A stretch of 64,000 nucleotides of DNA from an uncultured Collinsella sp. (GTDB lineage Bacteria > Actinomycetota > Coriobacteriia > Coriobacteriales > Coriobacteriaceae). Below the pieces are notes generated by a model. It ran no database searches, was not told where the DNA came from, and worked only from the letters and a program-made list of their open reading frames with translations. Location: contig UQWS01000003.1 in NCBI GenBank assembly GCA_900544875.1, forward strand, positions 62,001-126,000, in the 5' to 3' direction. Numbering within the stretch: position 1 is the stretch's first letter; each line of letters starts with the position of its first letter. The translations under genes were made by a program, and so were the position numbers. Of this stretch, positions 26,635-34,897 are shown piece by piece.

Positions 26635-26725
26635 TTCCAAAGACTTTGCATGACAAAGGGGCGTTCCTTTGCTGCGTCCACTGTTGACGGCTACACTCAG
26701 AGAGCGTCCCAAATTAGCTATCATT

Positions 26726-27040
26726 TTATTTGGCAAGCAATATCTGCAGGCAATCGCGCTTTCTGTGGAGGACGCGGTCGATATAGACCTTCTGGTGAAA
26801 ACGGTAAAACGCGAGATGGTTGTCACAGACCACGAACCGGTAATCGGAGCGTAGGGGATAGATCGAGGAAAGTGGCGTACCAGACTCGGGGAAGCTGGAG
26901 AGCAGGTCTATCCGAGCGAGAATGCCCCCTACGATCCTATCAGCTGCTGCGGGATTGTCCTTTTCGACGGCAATGTAGTCCCAGATGTCGTCGAGATCTT
27001 GCAGAGCCAGCGGAGAGTAGACGACTTCGCAGCTATGCAT
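26726..27040 (-). CDS. RelE/ParE-family toxin
   Basis: The start at 27040 (MHSCEVVYSPLALQDL) overlaps the antitoxin stop by 8 bp; the upstream extension of the frame lies inside the antitoxin gene. 104 residues. Typical ParE/RelE pattern: ALQDLDDIWDYIAV in the first helix, IDLLSSFPESGTPL, then RFVVCDNHLAFYRF and the terminal VLHRKRDCLQIL. It is probably an mRNA interferase or gyrase inhibitor neutralised by the Phd/YefM-like partner. It borders the insertion sequence. Confidence 0.85.
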   Translation of the reverse strand: MHSCEVVYSPLALQDLDDIWDYIAVEKDNPAAADRIVGGILARIDLLSSFPESGTPLSSIYPLRSDYRFVVCDNHLAFYRFHQKVYIDRVLHRKRDCLQILLAK

Positions 27041-27296
27041 GGTTTGCGGCCTTGCGGCGGAAGTGTGCGGCGACGTTGTCCGACGAGACCCATCCGCTCT
27101 CATCACCCGAGCTGCGCCCGCGCTCAAGCTCCGACATCAGCGTGCTGATGGCGCAAAACCGGTCGTAATCTTTCATGTCGAGCACCGCGTAGCAACCGTG
27201 CCCGTTTTTGGTCAGGAACACCGGGGAGCCCTCGTGGACATCGGAGAGCACCTCGTTGTAATTGCGCAAATCGGAAACAGGTTTAATGGCGGGCAT
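27033..27296 (-). CDS. Phd/YefM-family antitoxin
   Basis: The ATG at 27296 is supported by GGAG six bases upstream; a TTG lies four codons earlier. 87 residues. The PAIKPVSDLRNYNEVLSDV N-terminus, VFLTKNGHGCYAVLDMKDYD and an acidic, disordered C-terminus match Phd/YefM antitoxins, which bind operator DNA and wrap the toxin. It is first in the operon, as usual, and overlaps the toxin. Confidence 0.88.
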   Translation of the reverse strand: MPAIKPVSDLRNYNEVLSDVHEGSPVFLTKNGHGCYAVLDMKDYDRFCAISTLMSELERGRSSGDESGWVSSDNVAAHFRRKAANHA

Positions 27297-27452
27297 ATAA
27301 GGCTCCAATCGATGTACGGGAACTTACGATAAATTATACGAATAATATGCAGCACCTGCCAGTCAAAACACCCACATAAAACGAGCCCTAGTCCCCTGGT
27401 AAAAAAGAAGACCCACAACGGATGCGTGAGAAAATAGCCACAGAAAGCCCGC

Positions 27453-27505
27453 TTTCCCTATGAAAACTGCCATGTTTTCTTACCTTTTCCCTATGAAAAC
27501 TGCCA
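27453..27505 (+). repeat. Two perfect 20-bp direct repeats, 33 bp apart
   Basis: TTTCCCTATGAAAACTGCCA occurs at 27453-27472 and again at 27486-27505, a spacing close to three helical turns. They precede the DUF4143 ATPase remnant and may be leftover regulatory sites of that gene. The 27297-27452 stretch otherwise shows no feature. Confidence 0.75.
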
Positions 27506-27515
27506 AAACCCACAG

Positions 27516-27740
27516 GGGCGCGTGCGGTTCCCGTCAAGGTGAAGTCGGGGACCAACCTTAAGGCGAAGAGCCTGGCGGCGAGTATTAAGCGATTTGGTTA
27601 TGATTTGGCCATTCGTTTCTCGGCGGGTAAGCCATCTCGGGACGGTGCAATCATCGACTTGCCCTCTACGCGGTGGAATCGCTCCCAAAGCTCCGCCCCA
27701 ACGACTGCATCACGTTTGAGGCTCTCGGTCCATCATGGTA
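27516..27740 (+). pseudogene. Remnant of DUF4143-family AAA ATPase (C-terminus only)
   Basis: The translation reads PVKVKSGTNLKAKSLAASIK and then AIRFSAGKPSRDGAIIDLP, the conserved C-terminal end of AAA_14/DUF4143 ATPases (compare the intact gene at 44763). After DLP the frame breaks; shifting by one base restores LYAVESLPKLRPNDCITFEA to a stop at 27740. No start, Walker motifs or N-terminus exist upstream, so this is a decayed fragment with at least one frameshift. Confidence 0.65.
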
Positions 27741-27810
27741 GAGTTGTCCGCGCGTGAATTTCGGCACACTGCGCGCTATCTGCGCTTTTACCGTTTGGAG
27801 GAGTGAACTT

Positions 27811-28902
27811 GTGAATCCTTCTGTCGCCAAGAAGGCCAGCCGGGCGGTGCGCCTGCTCATGATGGTGCTCACGGCAGTTCTTATCTTCTTCTTCATCAAC
27901 GTTATGCTGCTCGTCTCCGATATCCAGGGCACAGCGCGCGTGGTTAACTACGCCGGTCTGGTGCGCGGCACTACGCAGCGAATCGTTAAGCTCGAGGACG
28001 CGGGCCAGCCACAAGATGACCTGCTCAAGGCCGTGGATTCATACATCAACGGTTTGCGTTACGGAAGTGACGACCTTAACCTCGTCCGTCTCGACGACGA
28101 CGAGTATCAGTTAAAGATGACTGAGCTTGCAAATTATTTTGATGAGCTTTGCGCCGAGATTATCCGCGTGCGAGAAGTCGGCTACGAGAACACCGACATC
28201 ATCGCCATGAGCGAGGAGTTCTTTGGCATTTGTGACGATGCCACGAGGCTTGCGGAGGACTACTCCCAGGAGAAGGCTACGGCGCTCAATCGTCTCGAGG
28301 GCTTGGTGATCATCGACATCGTGGGCTTGGTGGCGACCTTTGCGGTCGAACTTGCTCGCGCGGTACGCACTGCCGCGCTCAATCGCGAGCTGCAGAACAA
28401 GGTTTATCTCGACGAAGCCACGGGACTGCCCAATAAGAACAAGTGCGAGGAAATCTTGGGGCAGGGGCATCCCGTTTCCGCCGAAGCACCCGTCGCGCTG
28501 TGCGTCTTCGATCTTAACAATCTGCATACGGTCAATAACCGCTTTGGCCACGAGAAGGGTGACGAATACATTCGTTCTTTTGCCCATCAGCTGGGGCGCG
28601 TGGCGTCCGAGACCTGCTTTGTGGGCCGCGACGGCGGCGACGAGTTCATCGCGGTGCTGTGGGATGCCGATCGAGCTGCCGTGGAATCCTGTCTCGCTCG
28701 GATTCGTGCGAACGTGAGCGAGTATTCCGAGGCTCACCCCGACATGCCTATCAGCTATGCGGTGGGCTATGCGCTTTCCAGCGATTTTGATGAGCCGCCC
28801 ACGATGCGCGAGCTCTTTTCACAAGCCGACAAAAACATGTACATCGACAAGAACCGAATAAAGACAGCCGAGGCAGCCGGTCCGCAACGCGAGGACCGCT
28901 AA
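27811..28902 (+). CDS. Membrane-anchored GGDEF diguanylate cyclase
   Basis: The GTG at 27811 follows GGAGGAG; the ORF extends 19 codons upstream without a site. 363 residues. Helix 1 (VRLLMMVLTAVLIFFFINVMLL region, residues 11-35) and a second helix near residue 170 bracket a helical sensor with NYAGLVRGTTQRIVKLE, which resembles the PilJ/type IV pili methyl-accepting N-terminal domain. The GGDEF domain has NNLHTVNNRFGHEKGDEYI and an intact GGDEF (GRDGGDEFIAVLWD), so it should make cyclic di-GMP. The RxxD inhibitory site normally five residues before GGDEF is missing. Confidence 0.88.
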   Translation: MNPSVAKKASRAVRLLMMVLTAVLIFFFINVMLLVSDIQGTARVVNYAGLVRGTTQRIVKLEDAGQPQDDLLKAVDSYINGLRYGSDDLNLVRLDDDEYQLKMTELANYFDELCAEIIRVREVGYENTDIIAMSEEFFGICDDATRLAEDYSQEKATALNRLEGLVIIDIVGLVATFAVELARAVRTAALNRELQNKVYLDEATGLPNKNKCEEILGQGHPVSAEAPVALCVFDLNNLHTVNNRFGHEKGDEYIRSFAHQLGRVASETCFVGRDGGDEFIAVLWDADRAAVESCLARIRANVSEYSEAHPDMPISYAVGYALSSDFDEPPTMRELFSQADKNMYIDKNRIKTAEAAGPQREDR

Positions 28903-28913
28903 GCCCACAAAAC

Positions 28914-28941
28914 GAGGCCCTGGCCAAACGGCCAGGGCCTC
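28914..28941 (+). terminator. Terminator-like hairpin after GGDEF gene
   Basis: Perfect 12-bp stem GAGGCCCTGGCC/GGCCAGGGCCTC with an AAAC loop (28914-28925, 28930-28941), 11 bp after the stop codon. The A-run upstream suits bidirectional use. Confidence 0.75.
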
Positions 28942-28984
28942 ACTAACTTTCATTCCGCTCCAAACGACGGACTGATTGCGCGCA

Positions 28985-29008
28985 GGAGGGTGCCCCGGGG
29001 CACCCTCC
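28985..29008 (-). terminator. Terminator-like palindrome of the ABC exporter operon
   Basis: A perfect 24-bp palindrome (GGAGGGTGCCCC and its complement) 14 bp beyond the ABC gene stop at 29023. No clear T-run, so efficiency is uncertain. Confidence 0.6.
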
Positions 29009-29022
29009 GTCAGTAACTGGTC

Positions 29023-30942
29023 CTACTCGAGCTCAAACGCACCCGTGTACAGCTGGTAGTAATACCCGCGCTTAGCGATCAGCTCGTCGTGGTTGCCGCG
29101 CTCGATGATGCGGCCGTGATCCAGGCAGATGATCGCGTCGGAGTTGCGCACGGTGGACAAGCGGTGCGCGATGACAAACGTCGTGCGGCCCTCCATGAGC
29201 TTGTCCATGCCCTCCTGCACGATGGCCTCGGTGCGGGTATCGATGCTCGACGTGGCCTCGTCCAGGATCATCGCCGGCGGATCGGCGACGGCGGCGCGCG
29301 CGATCGAGATCAGCTGGCGCTGGCCCTGCGACAGCTGGGCGCCGTTACCGGTGAGCATGGTGTCGTAGCCGTCGGGCAGGCGGGTGATAAAGTCGTCGGC
29401 GCCGGCGAGCTTTGCCGCCGCGATGCACTCCTCGTCGGTGGCGCTTAGGTTGCCGTAGCGGATGTTGTCCATCACGGTGCCAGTGAACAGGTTCACGTCC
29501 TGCAGCACCACGCCCAGCGAGCGGCGTAGATCGGCCTTGCGAATCTTGTTGACGTTGATGCCGTCATAGCGGATCTTGCCGTCGGCAATATCGTAGAAGC
29601 GGTTGATGAGGTTGGTGATGGTCGTCTTGCCGGCACCGGTGGCACCGACAAACGCGACCTTCTGGCCTGGCTTGGCAAACACGGACACGCCGTGCAGCAC
29701 CTCGTGGTCGGGTGTGTAGCCAAAGTCGACGTTGTCCATGACCAGGTCGCCGCGCAGCGGTACGTACTCGATCTCGCCGGTTGCGCGGTGTGGGTGTTTC
29801 CATGCCCACATGCCGGTGTGGTGGTCAGCCTCCTCGAACTCCCAAGTCTCGGGGTTCACCTGCGCGTTGACGAGCGTCACGTAGCCCTCGTCGGCCTCGG
29901 GCTCCTCGTCGATGAGCTCAAAGATGCGGTCGGCGCCGGCAAGGCCCATGACCACGGCGTTGATCTGCTGCGAGATCTGGCCGATCTGTCCGCAGAACTG
30001 CTTGGTCATGTTGAGGAACGGCACTACGACGGAGATGGACAGCGCCATGCCCGAGATGCTCAGGTTGGGCACGCCCAGCGCCAGGAAAATGCCGCCGGCA
30101 AGGGCCACCAGCACGTAGAGCAGGTTGCCCAGGTTCATAAGGATGGGCATGAGGATGTTGGCGTACATGTTGGCCTTCTGCGAGACCTCGAAGAGCTTTT
30201 CGTTGCGCTCGTCAAAATCGGCCTCGGCGGCAGACTCGTGGCAGAACGCCTTGACGACCTTCTGACCGTTCATGACTTCCTCGATATGGCCCTCGACCAC
30301 GCCGAGCTCGGTCTGCTGCGCAATGAAGAAGCGCGCGGAGTTGGAGCCGAGCAGCTTGGTCATAAAGGTCATAAAGGCGACGCCGGCGATGATGACCAGG
30401 CACATCCACACGCTGTAGTACAGCATGATAAAGAACACCGTGACGATGATGATGATTGTCATGAGCAGGTTGGGCAGCGACTGACTGATCATCTGACGCA
30501 GCGTGTCGATGTCGTTGGTGTAGTGGCTCATGATATCGCCGCGCTGGTGCGTGTCGAAGTAGCGAATCGGCAGGTCCTGCATGCGGTTGAACATCATCTC
30601 GCGCAGCTTCTCGAGCGAGCCCTGCGTGACGATGGCCATGGCGCGGTTCCAGAAGAGCGAGGACAGGACACCGACGCCGTAGATGCAGGCGAGGGTGGTT
30701 ACGAGCTGTGCGATCTTGGGCTGCGCGGCTTCCCAATCGCCCGACTGCCACGATTCGCTAATAATTTGCAGGGCGCTCTGAAGGAAGGTCGCGCCGATGG
30801 AGTTGATGATGGCGCAGAGCACCACGCCGGCGACGACAAGGGGCAAAAGCACGGGATAGAAGCCAAAGAGCGTCTTGATGAGGCGCGACATGGTGCCGCC
30901 CTTGCGGTTGAGCGCGCGCTCGGCGGTCGTTGCCTTACTCAT
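29023..30942 (-). CDS. ABC exporter half-transporter (canonical ATPase site)
   Basis: The ATG at 30942 has AAGGAGG upstream and overlaps the preceding gene's stop by 8 bp; a longer frame is spurious. 639 residues: six-helix exporter domain (residues 25-340), then an ATP-binding domain with GATGAGKTT, LSQGQRQL and MILDEATSSID. The Walker B glutamate is intact. With the partner gene immediately upstream it forms a heterodimeric drug/lipid/peptide exporter of the BmrCD/LmrCD type. A MarR gene heads the operon. Confidence 0.92.
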   Translation of the reverse strand: MSKATTAERALNRKGGTMSRLIKTLFGFYPVLLPLVVAGVVLCAIINSIGATFLQSALQIISESWQSGDWEAAQPKIAQLVTTLACIYGVGVLSSLFWNRAMAIVTQGSLEKLREMMFNRMQDLPIRYFDTHQRGDIMSHYTNDIDTLRQMISQSLPNLLMTIIIIVTVFFIMLYYSVWMCLVIIAGVAFMTFMTKLLGSNSARFFIAQQTELGVVEGHIEEVMNGQKVVKAFCHESAAEADFDERNEKLFEVSQKANMYANILMPILMNLGNLLYVLVALAGGIFLALGVPNLSISGMALSISVVVPFLNMTKQFCGQIGQISQQINAVVMGLAGADRIFELIDEEPEADEGYVTLVNAQVNPETWEFEEADHHTGMWAWKHPHRATGEIEYVPLRGDLVMDNVDFGYTPDHEVLHGVSVFAKPGQKVAFVGATGAGKTTITNLINRFYDIADGKIRYDGINVNKIRKADLRRSLGVVLQDVNLFTGTVMDNIRYGNLSATDEECIAAAKLAGADDFITRLPDGYDTMLTGNGAQLSQGQRQLISIARAAVADPPAMILDEATSSIDTRTEAIVQEGMDKLMEGRTTFVIAHRLSTVRNSDAIICLDHGRIIERGNHDELIAKRGYYYQLYTGAFELE

Positions 30943-32749
30943 GGGCCTCGCCTCCTTCCTGGGTCTGAGCTTGCGTTGCGGATGCCTCGGTGTCGGCCTC
31001 GACGGCTCCTTCGCCCTCGGCAGACATCTTGTTCTGCGAGGTGAAGGTCTCTCGGTAGATCTCGCTCGTCTTGAGCAGCTCGTCATGGTTGCCGATCTGC
31101 GCGATGCGGCCGCCCTCCATGACGATGATGCGGTCTGCGTCCTGTACGGAGCTGATGCGCTGGGCGATGATGAGCTTGGTCGTGTTGGGCAGATAGCTTG
31201 CCAGGCCTGCGCGAATCTTGGCGTCGGTCTTGGTGTCGACGGCGCTGGTGGAGTCGTCCAGAATCAAGATCTTGGGGCGGCGCAGCAGGGCACGCGCAAT
31301 GCACAGGCGCTGCTTCTGACCGCCGGAAACATTGGAACCGCCCTGCTCGATCCAGGTGTCGTAGCCCTTGGGGAAGCCGTCGACAAACTCATCGGCGCAG
31401 GCCAGATGTGCCGCCTCGCGGACTTCCTCGTCGGTGGCGTTCGGGTCGCCCCAGCGCAGATTCTCGGCGATGGTGCCGCTAAACAGCACGTTTTTCTGCA
31501 GCACCATGGCGACCTGGTGGCGCAGCGCGTCCAGGTCGTAGTCGCGCACGTCCACGCCGCCCACGCGCACGGTGCCCTCGGTGGTGTCGTACAGACGGGC
31601 GATGAGGTTGACGAGCGTGGACTTGGCAGAACCCGTGCCGCCGATGATGCCGATGGTCTCGCCGCTCTTAATGTGCAAGTCGATGTCGTCGAGCGCCTGG
31701 CGCTTCGCGTGCTCGGAATACTTAAAGCTCACGTGGTCAAAGTCGATGGAACCGTCGGCAACCTCGAGCACGGGCTCGGTCGGGTTGGCGATCGTGGGCT
31801 CGGCGGCCAGCACCTCGGCAATGCGGTGTGCCGATTCGTCGGCCATGGTCACCATGACAAAGATCATCGACAGCTGCATCAGGCTCATGAGAATCTGGAA
31901 ACCATAGGTAAAGGTCGAGGAGAGCTGGCCCACGTCGAACAGCGTGCCCTGGCTCGTGATGATGAGCTTGGAGCCCAGGTAGATGATGACGACAAACGCG
32001 CCGTTGACGCAGATGTTCATCATGGGGTTGTTAAAGGCGAGCAGCTTCTCGGCGCGGGTGAAGTCCATTTGGACGTCGCGCGCGGCGGTCGCGAACTTCT
32101 CCTTCTCAAAGTCTTCGCGCACATAGCTCTTGACCACGCGCATGCCGGTGACGTTTTCCTCGACGGACTCGTTAAGGGCATCGTACTTGTGGAACACGCG
32201 CGAGAAGATGGGGCGCACCTTAAAGATGATAAAGAACAGTCCAAAGCCCAGCAGCGGAATGATGACCAGGTAGACCATGGCGACGCTGCCGCCCATGATA
32301 AACGCCATGGTAAAGGCGAAGATCAATACCAGCGGCGCGCGCACGGCGATACGGATGATCATCATAAAGGCCTGCTGCACGTTGTTGATATCGGTGGTCA
32401 GGCGCGTGACGAGCGAGGAGCTCGAGAACTCATCGATGTTGGCAAAGCTGAACGTCTGGATCTTGTAGAACAGGTCGTGACGCAGGTTCTTGGCGAACCC
32501 GCAGCTCGCATGGCTGCAGGTGACGCCGGCCGCGGCGCCAAAAGCAAGCGACGTCAGCGCGATGAGCACCAAAAAGCCTGCGGTGGGAAGCATCTCGGCT
32601 ACGGTGGCGCCGTCTTTGATAGCGTCGATCAGGTTGGCGGTGATAAATGGAATCAGCATCTCGCAGAGCACCTCGCCAAGCACGAGCAGCGGCGTGGCAA
32701 CGGTGACTTTCATATAGTCGCGGATGCTTCCCATGAGGGTTTTAATCAT
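30935..32749 (-). CDS. ABC exporter half-transporter (degenerate ATPase site)
   Basis: 604 residues. A six-helix exporter domain is followed by an ATP-binding domain with GGTGSAKSTL (Walker A, Ala for the usual Gly), VSGGQKQRLCIARALLR, and Walker B ILILDDSTSAVD in which the catalytic Glu is Asp. This is the expected non-hydrolytic half of a heterodimeric exporter, complementing the gene at 29023. The C-terminal 30 residues are acidic and low complexity (GEGAVEADTEASATQAQTQE). Its start overlaps the MarR stop by 8 bp. Confidence 0.92.
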   Translation of the reverse strand: MIKTLMGSIRDYMKVTVATPLLVLGEVLCEMLIPFITANLIDAIKDGATVAEMLPTAGFLVLIALTSLAFGAAAGVTCSHASCGFAKNLRHDLFYKIQTFSFANIDEFSSSSLVTRLTTDINNVQQAFMMIIRIAVRAPLVLIFAFTMAFIMGGSVAMVYLVIIPLLGFGLFFIIFKVRPIFSRVFHKYDALNESVEENVTGMRVVKSYVREDFEKEKFATAARDVQMDFTRAEKLLAFNNPMMNICVNGAFVVIIYLGSKLIITSQGTLFDVGQLSSTFTYGFQILMSLMQLSMIFVMVTMADESAHRIAEVLAAEPTIANPTEPVLEVADGSIDFDHVSFKYSEHAKRQALDDIDLHIKSGETIGIIGGTGSAKSTLVNLIARLYDTTEGTVRVGGVDVRDYDLDALRHQVAMVLQKNVLFSGTIAENLRWGDPNATDEEVREAAHLACADEFVDGFPKGYDTWIEQGGSNVSGGQKQRLCIARALLRRPKILILDDSTSAVDTKTDAKIRAGLASYLPNTTKLIIAQRISSVQDADRIIVMEGGRIAQIGNHDELLKTSEIYRETFTSQNKMSAEGEGAVEADTEASATQAQTQEGGEAHE

Positions 32750-33248
32750 CCAGTTCCTCCCAGGTTACGCGGATTTTATCGAGCATTTCGGCGAGGTCCT
32801 CGCGCTCGTCATGGGTGAGCGCGCTAAAGGCCTGCTCTCTAAAGCGAATGCGGGCCGCCTGCTCTACGTGGGCCTTTTCCCATCCCGCTTCGGTCAGGCG
32901 AATGGTGAGCTGCCGCCGGTCTTTGGGATTGCGGCTGCGCTCGATAAGGCCGGCGCATTCGATCTTGGAGAGAATCTCGGAAAGCGAACCGGGCTTAAGA
33001 TCAAAGTGCAGGCCTAGTTCCTGCTGTGACATCTCGCCGTTTGGCTGCTTGGCGAGCAAGCAGACGATGGGGGCCTTTCCCGAGGCGCCGCCGCCGTGAA
33101 AGTGCAGAAAGTGGCCGCAGAAGCCCAGCCCGTTTAGGATGTGCTTGGCGAGCGCGTCTGATTGGGACTGTGCCGCGGGCGCATCTGCGGGTTCATGGGG
33201 GTCGCCGCCCGGCGTGTGGGGGCAGAGGCCGATGTGGTCATCGCACAT
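32742..33248 (-). CDS. MarR-family regulator with Cys/His-rich N-terminus
   Basis: The ATG at 33248 follows AAAGGAG; the upstream extension is within the operator region. 168 residues. The winged helix (APIVCLLAKQPNGEMSQQEL; LKPGSLSEILSKIECAGLIE; RNPKDRRQLTIRLTEAG) is typical MarR. The N-terminus is unusual: MCDDHIGLCPH, then GFCGHFLHFHGGG, giving clustered cysteines and histidines that could bind metal. It is the first gene of the operon with the two ABC exporter genes and very probably represses it through the palindrome at 33265. Confidence 0.88.
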   Translation of the reverse strand: MCDDHIGLCPHTPGGDPHEPADAPAAQSQSDALAKHILNGLGFCGHFLHFHGGGASGKAPIVCLLAKQPNGEMSQQELGLHFDLKPGSLSEILSKIECAGLIERSRNPKDRRQLTIRLTEAGWEKAHVEQAARIRFREQAFSALTHDEREDLAEMLDKIRVTWEELDD

Positions 33249-33264
33249 GGTGTCGCTCCTTTCT

Positions 33265-33327
33265 TTAGTTAGGTAGTGCAATTGTTTTGTGCCTAACTAA
33301 TTTAGGAGTGCAAGAAATAAATGTCAA
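33265..33327 (-). promoter_or_regulatory. Promoter and MarR operator for exporter operon
   Basis: On the minus strand: TTGACA (-35, 33322-33327), 17-bp spacer, TAAATT (-10, 33299-33304). The inverted repeat TTAGTTAGG (33265-33273) and CCTAACTAA (33292-33300) overlaps the -10 box and start region, an ideal repressor site. The -35 is a perfect consensus. Confidence 0.75.
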
Positions 33328-33344
33328 GGTACCAAACTTATTAA

Positions 33345-33498
33345 GTTACGGCGTTTTACCAAACGCCGTAACCGCTCGACGCTGCAAACGCTCCTAAGCG
33401 GCAATCTGGCGTTCAATCATCGGACATGGCCACAAGGCCTATGCCCTCTTCTTTCACGCCACCTTGCTCGCTTAGGAGCGTTTTCGCTGTCCGTCCTC
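33345..33498. repeat. Two-hairpin structured element, copy A
   Basis: Hairpin 1 is a perfect 12-bp stem (33345-33356, 33361-33372) with a TACC loop, followed by TCGACGCTGC. A 15-bp long-range stem (33386-33400 with 33469-33483) encloses GGCAATCTGGCGTTCAA and hairpin 2 (GGCC-ACAA-GGCC apex, about 33422-33446). Then TCGCTGTCCGTCCTC. The same architecture appears at 48056 and 54012. It lies in the gap between the exporter promoter and the pyridoxal kinase gene; the strand of action is unknown. Confidence 0.75.
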
Positions 33499-33560
33499 AA
33501 CATGTGATTCCGCCACGGTCCGCTTCGGTGCATGTGATCCCTTGGGGACGGAGGAAAAGT

Positions 33561-33614
33561 AGTCGTTGGGGACGTTCTTGTTTGACTAGTCATTTAAGAA
33601 CGTCCCCAACGACT
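33561..33614. repeat. Perfect 19-bp inverted repeat
   Basis: AGTCGTTGGGGACGTTCTT (33561-33579) and its complement (33596-33614) flank a 16-nt loop. A single-arm relative, AGTCATTGGGGACGTTCTT, occurs at about 54223. Just upstream (33534-33558) is GTGATCC..GGGGACGGAGGAAAA, related to the 33-bp insert in the M20 gene at 52445. The remaining 33615-33730 stretch shows no gene. Confidence 0.75.
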
Positions 33615-33748
33615 AACTTCCTCTTTCCCGAAACCTATCCGCAACAATTTGCACTTCGCACTGCTCGCCTCCGCTCACAACGTCCCCTGCGCTACACTTA
33701 GTCGCACTGTGGCGCTGCCGCGCCGCGCCCGAAGCAAGGGAGACCCTC

Positions 33749-34573
33749 ATGAAGAATACTCAGCTGCTGCTGATTAACGATATGTGCGGCTACGGGAAGG
33801 TCGCGCTTTCCGCCATGCTGCCGGTGCTGTCGCACATGGGCTACCGTATCCATAACCTGCCGACGGCGCTCGTTTCCGACACGCTCAACTACCCCAAGTT
33901 CTACATCCACGACACCACTGAGTACGTGCGCCAAAGCCTCGCTATCTGGGAGGAGCTCGGCTTTGAGTTCGACGCCATCTCGACCGGCTTTATCGTGACC
34001 GAGGAAGAGACGCGTATCATCTCGGACTTTTGCCACCGCCGTGCGCAAAAGGGCACCAAGGTGTTCGTCGATCCCATCATGGGCGACAACGGCAAGCTCT
34101 ATGCCGGTGTGCCCGAGTCCACGATTGGCCTTATGCGGCACCTGCTGGAGTGCGCAGACTACGCGGTGCCCAACTACACCGAGGCCTGTCTGCTTGCCGA
34201 TAGGCCTATCGCCGAGCAAATTGCACCCGATGAGGCCCGCGCCCTTGTGGACGCCGTGCGCGAGCTGGGTGCCAAGTCGGTGGTCATTACGAGCGCCGTG
34301 GTCAATGGCACAAACGCGGTTGTCGGTTACGACCATGTGGCGGGGGAGTACTTCACGATTCCCTTTGAGCTCATTCCGGTCTATTTCCCGGGTACGGGTG
34401 ACACGTTCTCGGCGGTGCTCGTCGGCCGCGTTATGGCGGGCTGGAGTCTGCAGCGCGCGACGTCCGATGCCATGCGTGTGGTGGCCGAGCTTATCGAGCG
34501 CAATGCCGACCAAGAGGACAAGTCGGCCGGCCTTCCCATCGAGGCCTGTCTGGATGTGATTGATCATGAGTAG
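33749..34573 (+). CDS. pdxY: Pyridoxal/pyridoxamine kinase (PdxY/PdxK type)
   Basis: 274 residues of the ribokinase fold: MKNTQLLLINDMCGYGKVAL at the substrate end, HNLPTALVSDTLNYP, VFVDPIMGDNGKLY with the Mg/ATP residues, and the anion-hole motif PGTGDTFSAVLVG. The enzyme phosphorylates B6 vitamers to PLP/PMP in salvage. AAGGGAG lies upstream. The next gene overlaps its stop by 8 bp, giving a translationally coupled pair. Confidence 0.88.
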   Translation: MKNTQLLLINDMCGYGKVALSAMLPVLSHMGYRIHNLPTALVSDTLNYPKFYIHDTTEYVRQSLAIWEELGFEFDAISTGFIVTEEETRIISDFCHRRAQKGTKVFVDPIMGDNGKLYAGVPESTIGLMRHLLECADYAVPNYTEACLLADRPIAEQIAPDEARALVDAVRELGAKSVVITSAVVNGTNAVVGYDHVAGEYFTIPFELIPVYFPGTGDTFSAVLVGRVMAGWSLQRATSDAMRVVAELIERNADQEDKSAGLPIEACLDVIDHE

Positions 34574-34895
34574 CGCTGGCGAGGGCGGTGCCAAGCCTGC
34601 GGGCGGGGACAAGCCGCTCGGCGCGCCGCGCGGCAAGCGTCCGCGTATCCGCATAAGCTGCGTGGACCAGCTGGGGACGTGCCGCTGCCATCATGGTCAC
34701 AAGCCGGGCGATGTCTTTGACTTTGACCGAGATCGCAGCAAGATGTGCGCCATGGCCTGCCATGTGGGCTTTCCCTATATCGATATCCTGCGCTATGGCG
34801 GAACGGTGCCCGGCAACGAGCCCGGTACGGCAAGGTTCTGCTGCCCCGAGGTCGATACGTTGAACGTCTGGCTCGCCGAGATCGTCGACGAGTAA
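34566..34895 (+). CDS. TIGR04076-type cysteine-rich protein
   Basis: The ATG at 34566 (MSSAGEGG) overlaps the kinase stop by 8 bp. 109 residues. After a basic, Gly/Pro-rich N-terminus it has CRCHHGHKPGDVFDFDRD, MCAMACHVGFPYIDILRYGG and FCCPEVDTLNVWL. That matches the small TIGR04076 family with conserved cysteines and a glycine-histidine turn. Its function is unknown and metal binding is plausible. Coupling to a B6 kinase gene is noted without a clear functional reason. Confidence 0.75.
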   Translation: MSSAGEGGAKPAGGDKPLGAPRGKRPRIRISCVDQLGTCRCHHGHKPGDVFDFDRDRSKMCAMACHVGFPYIDILRYGGTVPGNEPGTARFCCPEVDTLNVWLAEIVDE

Positions 34896-34897
34896 CC

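Noticed and set aside
34342..34605. Plus/minus short frames around pdxY as additional genes
   Set aside because: They overlap pdxY and the TIGR04076 gene fully and have no ribosome site.
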